Assembly (NCBI GenBank): GCA_019217005.1
Contig: JAHBNG010000137.1
Location: 1-40,252, forward strand
Direction: 5' to 3'
Origin: Chloroflexi bacterium TSY
Lineage (GTDB): Bacteria; Chloroflexota; Anaerolineae; Caldilineales; Caldilineaceae
DNA: 40,252 nt
The notes under the pieces were generated by a model. It did no database searches. It saw only the letters and a program-made list of their open reading frames with translations, and was not told where the DNA came from. This document shows, in pieces, positions 34,189-40,252 of this stretch; the stretch's first letter is position 1, and each line of letters begins with the position of its first letter. Both the position numbers and the translations under genes were made by a program.

Positions 34189-35517
34189 CTATTCGGCCGC
34201 TTCTGCAAGTACCTCATCTACTTCCGCTGCGGCCTCGTCCAGTGCAGTCTCGAGCGGACGTTGATCTAGTAGAGCCGCCTCGACGACTTCCCACAGAATT
34301 GAGTAAGGCTGTGAACCGGCCAGCGTGACCGTACGGGCGCGGAACTCGTCTGTGGGCAAATTCACCTGATATTGAAGCTGTGGCACCGTCTCTAACCAGG
34401 CCTGGAATTCGGGATCGGCCTTGTGGGATTCTCGGATGGGAATCCACTTTTCGCTCTCGATCTGGCTTATGTAGTTCTCCTTGCTCAGAATAAAGCTCAG
34501 CCATTTCCATGCTGCCTGCTGTCGTTCTGGATCGGTCTTCCAGATGGCCCACCCGTTAATATTGACATGGGCCAGCGGCACCTCTTTGTAGGGGATCCGC
34601 ACCACGCCAAAAGGTACTTCGGCCTCGCTGAAGTTTTTTACGACCCAGGTGCCGGTGATCTGCATGGCCACGCGACCCGACTGGAACCCTTGATCAATTC
34701 TAGTTAGAGGGCAGAACCATGTTCGTTGAGCAGCCGATTATAGAGCGCCAATACCTCCTGGACCCGGCTCTTGATTGAAGACAGCTTCTGTCTGTGAATC
34801 ATCCAGGAATGCACCACCAGCGTTGTAAAGGAAACTGAGGAAAGTGTTCACGCCACCCGACCAGATGTCGATTCCGAAGATGTCGGTCTTGCCGTCGCCG
34901 TCAGTATCCTGGGTCAAGGCCGCAGCGGTTTCCTCGAGTTCTTGCCAATTAGTGGGTGGCTCCAAGCCAGCCTCCTCAAACAGATCGGTGTTGTAGTAGA
35001 GCACCCAGGCCTGGAAATCCTTTGGACCCATCGTCACTTTGCCGTCCCAGGTAGCGGCATCCCACAGCACTTGGCTAATGTCGTCGGCGTTGAAATCTGC
35101 GTCAGCTTCAATGTCGGACGTGAGGTCTACGAGCACACCATCGGTAATCAGCGGGGCTGCGGCATCCGGCGAGACAAAGGTCACCTCCGGTGGGTCGCCT
35201 GCGGCCAGCGATGCCTGAGCCTTTTGCATCACCTCTCGACCGCCGCCCTGAAATACAACTTCTATGTCGATCCCAGGGTGCAGTTCCTCGAAGGCCGCCG
35301 CCTGTCCCTCGTAGAGTTCCTGGCGGCCACCTGCGTTATGCCAGAAGCGGATCTTGATTGGCTCTGCGGAGTCGGCGCTTTCGGCTTGGGATCCACCAGG
35401 TGAAGCCGGAGCTGCACAGCCTGCGATCGTGCCGATGAGAAGGGCGAACATTATGATCAGCGTGAGATAGTGGGGACACGCCCTATCGTCGGAATGGAAG
35501 TGTTGTTGGAGTTTCAT
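34189..35517 (-). pseudogene. Sugar ABC transporter substrate-binding lipoprotein (SBP family 1), disrupted by two compensating frameshifts
   Basis: The ATG at 35517 follows AGAGGA and starts a signal peptide with lipobox TIAGC. The mature part is of the family-1 sugar-binding type: IRFWHNAGGRQELYEGQAAAFEELHPGIDIEVVF, and WVLYYNTDLFEEAGLEPPTNWQELEETAAAL. The frame ends at TAA (34738-34740) after FNQEPGPGGIGAL. In the +1 frame the next bases read EVLALYNRLLNEHGSAL, the expected continuation. The original frame then resumes with TRIDQGFQSGRVAMQITGTWVV and runs to 34189. Two opposite indels, near 34758 and near 34706, explain this. The full protein would be about 442 residues. It may be a true pseudogene or a pair of sequencing errors. 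It is the binding protein for the MalFG-type permeases. Confidence 0.85.
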
Positions 35518-35621
35518 GGTTTGGTCCTCTCTTTGTATGATCCTTTTGAGTGTTTATGTAGGTCAGATCGGTTGGGGGAGTTTGCTGAAGAATGAGAATC
35601 TTATTGCATGTACATTTGATT

Positions 35622-35674
35622 TGAGATTAGAGATTGAGAGATTACGCCGCAGAATCTCTCAATCTCTAATCTCA
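35622..35674. terminator. 22-bp perfect hairpin at the end of a sialidase gene
   Basis: A perfect 22-bp stem (35622-35643 with 35653-35674) with a 9-base loop ACGCCGCAG. The arm is a repeating purine-rich phrase (GAGATTAGAGATTGAGAG). The outer arm begins in the stop codon of the sialidase-like gene (35672-35674), so the transcript folds immediately after translation ends. No clear T-run follows, so a processing or stabilising role is as likely as termination. Confidence 0.7.
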
Positions 35675-36799
35675 TACATTTCTGTCGACTGGAAACAATC
35701 TTTCCAATTCAGTAATCAAAGCAGTCTCTTGCCAAGCGACGGCAATGGCATAGTAATCTTCGGCAAAGTAGCGTGGTTCTTTCTCCTGCTCTTGCCAGTT
35801 GAACTCACGGTTGATGGAGGGATTATAATAGTAAATGGTCGCGCCCTGGCCATTATAAACGACGCTCGACGGATAGCCCAGATCGGTGGGACGTGGCGCA
35901 TCGACGTTGTAGCCGTATAGATATCCCGAAAATGTGAGTAGACAATCAAGCCAGGTCTGACCACCATCCCGGCTGACCAACCCCTCTATGCGATAGGGTG
36001 GATTGCGGTTGCCGTAGGTCAGCAGGATATCACCATTGGAGAGCAACGCCATATCCGCTGGATGTTGGCGTGGCCCAGTGATCTGTACAGGCGCAGACCA
36101 AACGTGTCCGCCATCGCTGGACCGCGTGGCGTGAAGTGCCTGTTCCACGTCTGCATCGCGCATCACGGCAACCAGATCGCCGTTGGGAAGTGCCAGTAGC
36201 GCCGTTTCGGACATGTCCCTGCCTATCAGTGAAGGCTGCGTCCACGTTGCACCATCATCCTGCGAACGCACCAAATAGCTGTGCTCGCTATAGATATGCA
36301 TGAGGAGCGTGTCGTCGGGCAGCGAGACAATTTTACCATAGGGTGAGCCGTTGCTCAGTTCGCCAGCATCAATGACGTATGGCGTCTCCCACGTCAAACC
36401 GGCGTCGTGTGAACGTGTGATACGTACTTCAATCTGGGAGCGATCGCTGGCGTCACCGCGCAAGTAGTGGCCTGCCGCATCATAGTTGCCCTGCTGATGG
36501 TAGCCCAGGATGATGGTTCCCAGTGGGGAGACACCAAAAGCCGGATTGCGGTCATCGCGGTCGCTGTCGGCAACAACGTTGGGGGGCGTCCAGGTAAGCC
36601 CGAGATCCAGAGAACGGATGACTTCAATACGTCCGGGCAGACCAAGATGACCCGCGCCGCCGCGTAAAACGGCAATGACTGTGCCGTCTGGCGTGAGGGT
36701 CAGTACAGGAAACAGACCGCCATCTTGATACGCGATATTCTCCTGCGTTCCAGGAAGGGTGCGGATGTCTAACTCGAGAGAGCGTTCGGGCAAAGACAT
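35672..36799 (-). CDS. Sialidase-like protein with five Asp boxes
   Basis: A 375-residue beta-propeller of the sialidase/BNR superfamily. Five Asp boxes are seen: SLDLGLTW (63-70), SHDAGLTW (130-137), SQDDGATW (179-186), SSDGGHVW (227-234) and SRDGGQTW (276-283). The ATG at 36799 has AAGGAGA upstream. There is no signal peptide, so it may act in the cytoplasm on imported oligosaccharides. Asp boxes mark the fold and not the activity; catalytic residues cannot be confirmed by eye. It lies directly upstream of the sugar-importer binding protein, which supports a glycan-use cluster. Confidence 0.88.
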   Translation of the reverse strand: MSLPERSLELDIRTLPGTQENIAYQDGGLFPVLTLTPDGTVIAVLRGGAGHLGLPGRIEVIRSLDLGLTWTPPNVVADSDRDDRNPAFGVSPLGTIILGYHQQGNYDAAGHYLRGDASDRSQIEVRITRSHDAGLTWETPYVIDAGELSNGSPYGKIVSLPDDTLLMHIYSEHSYLVRSQDDGATWTQPSLIGRDMSETALLALPNGDLVAVMRDADVEQALHATRSSDGGHVWSAPVQITGPRQHPADMALLSNGDILLTYGNRNPPYRIEGLVSRDGGQTWLDCLLTFSGYLYGYNVDAPRPTDLGYPSSVVYNGQGATIYYYNPSINREFNWQEQEKEPRYFAEDYYAIAVAWQETALITELERLFPVDRNV

Positions 36800-36834
36800 T
36801 GAGGAGTTCTCCTTGTGATGATGATTCTAATAAA

Positions 36835-37449
36835 TCAGGTTAACGATAATATCATGTCATAACTCGCGTTATCCGTCCCTTCCTGAAAGTCACCAACTTT
36901 ACGAAAACCATGCTTTTGATAGAAATGAACAGCCCGGGGATTCCTAACGAGTACGCCTCCCATGAGGATCATGCGTTGATAGCCAAACCAGCGGACAACT
37001 TCCTTGCATTTTGGCATCAGTGCGCTCCCCACACCCCTGTTCTGGTATCGATCTGCCACAGAAGGAGCCAACCGACAGTCAACATTGTTATGCAGCACAA
37101 TCCCATGGCCTAGATATCGCTCGTGCTCGGTCGGGGGAATTGCGAAATCCAGAATAAAATAGGCGATAATCTTGGCTGCCTCATCTTGCCCGATCACGCC
37201 AATCATGCGTACCGAATCATCACGGCCGATCTGGTTGCATAACTCCGCAGCAACAGCCATTGTAAATCCATGTGGTCCATACCGGCTCCGGGTCTTCTCG
37301 GATAGCCCTTCGAAATAGTTCCCCAATTGCGTCCTATCGTCCGCTCGCAGGGGCCGAAACTGCGCTATTTCGCCGTTGCGTAGTGTGGTTGTGGATGTGA
37401 ACTGTTCAGGATTTTCAACGATAGCTGTAAACGTCAGAGTACCAGACAT
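36835..37449 (-). CDS. GNAT family N-acetyltransferase
   Basis: A 204-residue acyltransferase of the GNAT fold. The acetyl-CoA loop is QNRGVGSAL (residues 136-144), preceded by VADRY and followed by the VRNPRAVHFYQKHGFRKVG segment, both standard. The ATG at 37449 follows GGAGAA at good spacing. The acceptor substrate is unknown. It is separated from the sialidase gene by 35 bases on the same strand, so they may be co-transcribed. Confidence 0.9.
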   Translation of the reverse strand: MSGTLTFTAIVENPEQFTSTTTLRNGEIAQFRPLRADDRTQLGNYFEGLSEKTRSRYGPHGFTMAVAAELCNQIGRDDSVRMIGVIGQDEAAKIIAYFILDFAIPPTEHERYLGHGIVLHNNVDCRLAPSVADRYQNRGVGSALMPKCKEVVRWFGYQRMILMGGVLVRNPRAVHFYQKHGFRKVGDFQEGTDNASYDMILSLT

Positions 37450-37507
37450 TTCTTCTCCTAAGGAGTCGTTAGTATCTTATCAACCAATTTCTTGCACATC
37501 GGTCAAG

Positions 37508-37630
37508 AAGTTGCAAGGTTGCAGAGTTGAAAAGACGCTTTGGGTATTGGAGCCTGTTCTCATGCAAATCGAGTCTATTCTTTGGGGCAGACGAGATTCT
37601 CTGTAGCCACCTTGCAACCCTGCAACTTTG
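37508..37630. repeat. Imperfect inverted repeat of GTTGCAAGGTTGCA type
   Basis: The left arm AAGTTGCAAGGTTGCAGAG (37508-37526) and right arm CACCTTGCAACCCTGCAACT (37608-37627) are near-complementary, with about 80 bases between. It fills part of the gap between the GNAT and PhyH genes. The layout matches the repeats at 18383 and 31482: paired arms around a unique core, in an intergenic gap. Confidence 0.65.
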
Positions 37631-37722
37631 CTTCTGGCTTGGCCAGGTTAGGGTCATTGGCAAAATGTGCAATCAAATATGTGCGCTTTGCCATCCGATT
37701 CTGGACAATCGGAAATGTCACC

Positions 37723-38541
37723 TCAATACGCCCAGCGCGCCAATTCCATCCAAGCAGTTAGCTCACGCTGTTGGGCAGTGAGACGTTCTCGGATTTGTGG
37801 TGGAAAGTAAAAAAGGTGACAGTTACGGGGTTCGCGGGTCATGACGTTGTAATGCACGTGGACGTAATTATAATAAAGATTCGTGCGCACACCTTGGGTG
37901 GTCTTGTGCAGCCCATCGTGGATAACCGCCTCGGAGAACAGGAAAACATCTCCTGCTTTTCCAGTTACAGGAACAGCGCCAGGGAGCTCTAAGCCACTGT
38001 AATTCTGCCAATCCAGGTCAAAGTTGCATTTGTGGGAACCGGGGACCGCCACAATACAGCCATCTTCGGGTCCATTGTCAGTGAGGAAGTAGACCACGTT
38101 GAGCATGCGACTGCGGATATCACCGTTGCGAACAGAATAGTCAGTGGGCGACACGCCACGATGCCAACCTCCCGGCTGGCTGTTGATGGATTTAGAAATA
38201 GACCATGTATTGATCAACTGCGGTTCCCCCACGAACTCGTACAGATAAGGCAAGATGCGGGGATGGTCAATGAGTGCATCAAAAATGGTGTGCAGCCGCG
38301 GCAGACCATTGAGCCGAATCTGGTGATGACGTCCAATTTCTCGGGTGGGCCGCGGCGGGCGTCCTGGTCCGAGCGCTTCAATCCATCCATCTTCATAGCT
38401 CTGGCGTTCAAGAACGTTCAGGACATCTAGGTATGCTTGGCACTCTGAGGGAGAGAGAACGTTGCGCAAGATCAAAAAACCACAGAGATCGAAATGAAAT
38501 CGTTCTTCGATAGGAACCGGAGAGTTTTGGGTGTTTGACAT
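37723..38541 (-). CDS. Phytanoyl-CoA dioxygenase (PhyH) family protein
   Basis: A 272-residue protein of the PhyH family of Fe(II)/2-oxoglutarate oxygenases. FDLCGFLILRNVLSPSECQAYLD opens it. MLNVVYFLTDNGPEDGCIVAVPGSHKCNF is the core strand pair. The distal metal ligand His208 (IHDGLHKT) and the 2-oxoglutarate Arg219 are in place. The first metal motif reads W-His127-Arg-Gly in place of the usual His-x-Asp, a variant whose activity is uncertain. The ATG at 38541 is chosen for the compact family start; the frame is open 28 codons further upstream. The substrate is unknown. Confidence 0.85.
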   Translation of the reverse strand: MSNTQNSPVPIEERFHFDLCGFLILRNVLSPSECQAYLDVLNVLERQSYEDGWIEALGPGRPPRPTREIGRHHQIRLNGLPRLHTIFDALIDHPRILPYLYEFVGEPQLINTWSISKSINSQPGGWHRGVSPTDYSVRNGDIRSRMLNVVYFLTDNGPEDGCIVAVPGSHKCNFDLDWQNYSGLELPGAVPVTGKAGDVFLFSEAVIHDGLHKTTQGVRTNLYYNYVHVHYNVMTREPRNCHLFYFPPQIRERLTAQQRELTAWMELARWAY

Positions 38542-39054
38542 TTTGATGTGTCCCGTAGCTTTCTTCTCTTTGTCTCCGCCAATTGTACACTTGCAACTTT
38601 CCATTGTCCAACCCCGATCGAACATCCTTGATTCTCTCCGGACGAAGACGTACGATAGGTTGAAGAATGCGGAACTCTTTCACCAAATGCTTGCAACTTA
38701 GAACCTATCCGAAAAGAGGTTGTGAGTTTAGCCAGCTTCTCGAGCAAAAATAGATTGGTTCTTCCGGAATAGAGGGGGCGTAACTTCCCGGACACGCTTA
38801 GTCAGTAAGAGAGATACCAAATAGGCGCGTTGAAAAGAGTCGGAAAAAATCAACAATTCCGACTTTATGTAAACTTGGGTATTGAGCTGGTAGCAAGTAG
38901 ACATAAGAGAGAAATCAAAGGCAATCAAGAAAAAAACAGTAGCAGCAAAAGTCGGGTACAAATTTTTCATGCAAACAGAGGGCTGCTCTAGGATTTCACC
39001 CTTATGGTCATTTTGTACCGACTTTTGCCGTAGCTGAAAAAAAAAGCAGAAAAA
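38542..39054. other. Intergenic region between PhyH and a decayed IS
   Basis: About 500 bases without a convincing gene. An 80-codon open frame at 38728-38970 (- strand) has no features I recognise and might be IS debris. An imperfect inverted repeat, AGCAGCAAAAGTCGGGTACA (38941-38960) with TTTGTACCGACTTTTGCC (39012-39029), flanks about 50 bases and may mark an element boundary near the transposase remnant. Confidence 0.45.
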
Positions 39055-40252
39055 CTAAGCTTGTGGTCGACGACGGATAGTTCGTTGACGAATGTGGAAA
39101 GATTCGTCATAGGTGGTTCGGTCTTGCCACATTTTCCAAAGAATGGCCAGCCAGCGGTTGGCTAAAGCCCGATGAGAGCGACTGACCGAGTGGCCCTTTT
39201 GACGAGCTTGTGTAAAGTAAGCCGAAGCCCAGCGAGATTGCTGGCGCGAAGAACGAGCCAGTTGCTGAGAAAAGTAACGAAACTCTTTATCACAAGAGCG
39301 GCGAAAGTGGACCAAGTGGACTTTGCCACTTTGGTTGGTAACGGAGCCGTGCCAGCTAAAGTCTGGACCATGCTGGAATGGGGAAGCGGCGGCGATCTTC
39401 GCCAAATTTGACCAGCAAAGAGGGAGCCAAGAGCTCTCCTGCGCCCGGCAGGAAGCAAAATGGGGTGATCCTCGTGTTGCAGAAAAGAGAGTTCAACTGT
39501 TGGAGTGTTGCTTGCTTGGAGTTGAGGGTATGGAGCAAGAGTCGGGCAAGTTGCTGGGCTTGAACTTGACAAGCTTGGGCAACACCGGAGCTGAACGGGA
39601 TGTTGTGGGTCAAGGCATCAAAACAGGTGAGCCATTTGGAGGGCTGATTATGTTTATGTTGCTTGAGAAAGACCTGAAATTCATCATAGGTTGCTTTTCT
39701 GCTGCTTGCGGCGACGGATAAGCCAGAATCAGATGAGCTGCAATGGGCGATGGCCAACTAAAGACATTGAGCAAAGCGGGATGGTATCTGAGCAAACAAC
39801 TACGCAAGCGATTGGAGACAGCAACCGTTTCTTTGCGCCAAAACTCGGTCATGCTCACCACGATGCGCATTTGCTGGAGTAATTCACTCCCTGGATGCCA
39901 AGGATAGAATCGGTGAACATCTGTTCTGACCAGTTCAGCTATCGTATATGCATCACTTTCATCAGTGCGAGCACCGCTCTGATTGTACCTCGCCGACTTG
40001 CTTTGACCACGTTCGGTGGGAGGACATATAGATTTGTATACCCAGCATCCCATAAGTAGTCAATTATCAGATTATGTGCTGTCTCTAATCCGATTCGACA
40101 TTTTCATGGCCGATATCCATCGTTTCTCGCCACTTTTCTAGTTGCTTAAAGCCATCCACACTATGTTCTATTGTCATGTAGTTAATTCGACGACCGTTTT
40201 CATCCGTTATCATTACATCATGTTTTGTTTCACTCCAGTCTATTCCTATGAA
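39055..40252 (-). pseudogene. Decayed IS110-family transposase, cut by the window edge
   Basis: Fragments in several frames on the - strand follow the order of an IS110 (DEDD) transposase. At the edge FIGIDWSETKHDV holds the first Asp. After a stop, GLETAHNLIIDYLWDAGYTNLYVLPPN follows in another frame. Then TDESDAYTIAELVRTDVHRFYPW holds the Asp pair. The C-terminal Transposase_20 part is seen in SSMVQTLAGTAPLPTKVAKSTWSTFAAL, and the tail ends at 39055. At least three frame changes are needed, so it is inactive. The upstream end lies outside the window, and no terminal repeats are expected for this family. Confidence 0.82.

Noticed and set aside
38728..38970. An 80-codon protein on the - strand
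   Set aside because: It has no recognisable domain, overlaps an inverted-repeat arm and lies in IS-adjacent sequence; kept only as possible debris.

Overview
The window looks like a chromosomal segment of a free-living or host-associated bacterium. Chloroflexota (Anaerolineae/Caldilineae type) is my best guess, from mid-range GC, lipoprotein-anchored solute-binding proteins, stacks of ABC importers, hydantoinase/DUF917 genes, and intergenic GTGACAGGGTGA-like and GTTGCAAGGTTGCA-like inverted repeats. No rRNA, tRNA or phylogenetic marker is present, so the taxonomy is an inference.

Layout. (1) 1-4060, + strand: a sulfate-assimilation cluster. It holds a 5'-truncated siroheme sulfite/nitrite reductase, an unknown 203-aa protein, a CysH-type reductase with the [4Fe-4S] cysteine set, and a precorrin-2 dehydrogenase that would supply siroheme. 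A 215-bp MITE follows the first gene, and a pseudoknot-like RNA candidate precedes cysH. (2) 4102-7871, - strand: a hydantoinase B/A pair joined by an ATGA overlap. (3) 8416-16538, + strand, divergent from (2): a tightly overlapping operon of a short hydantoinase A, DUF917, a DUF6092-like protein, a nitroreductase-fold protein, hydantoinase B, a two-lobed SH3-like calcium-binding-protein relative, and a full-length hydantoinase A. (4) 16730-23068: a complete peptide-type ABC importer with a small unknown acidic protein between its two ATPase genes. (5) 23136-27878: a BMP/nucleoside-type ABC importer. (6) 28010-29098: a second DUF917 protein. (7) 29133-38541, - strand: a glycan-flavoured region with an FAD-oxidoreductase/sialidase fusion, a small unknown protein, a MalG/MalF-type sugar importer with a broken binding protein, a five-Asp-box sialidase-like protein, a GNAT acetyltransferase and a PhyH-family dioxygenase. 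(8) 39055-end: a decayed IS110-family transposase gene.

How it fits together. Regions 2-6 read as one catabolic locus. Two importers would bring in a small N-containing compound, and ATP-dependent hydantoinase/oxoprolinase pairs, DUF917 proteins and a nitroreductase would process it. The substrate cannot be read from sequence; cyclic ureides, imides, thiohydantoins, 5-oxoproline-like compounds or small peptides are all possible.

The most striking observation is that this locus is breaking down. The short hydantoinase A gene is split by a 215-bp MITE with a 5-bp target duplication. The BMP binding-protein gene is split by an unrelated 131-bp foldback element. The second hydantoinase B has an amber codon at position 11, and in region 7 the sugar-binding protein has two compensating frameshifts. 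Removing each insertion with one target copy restores the reading frame exactly.
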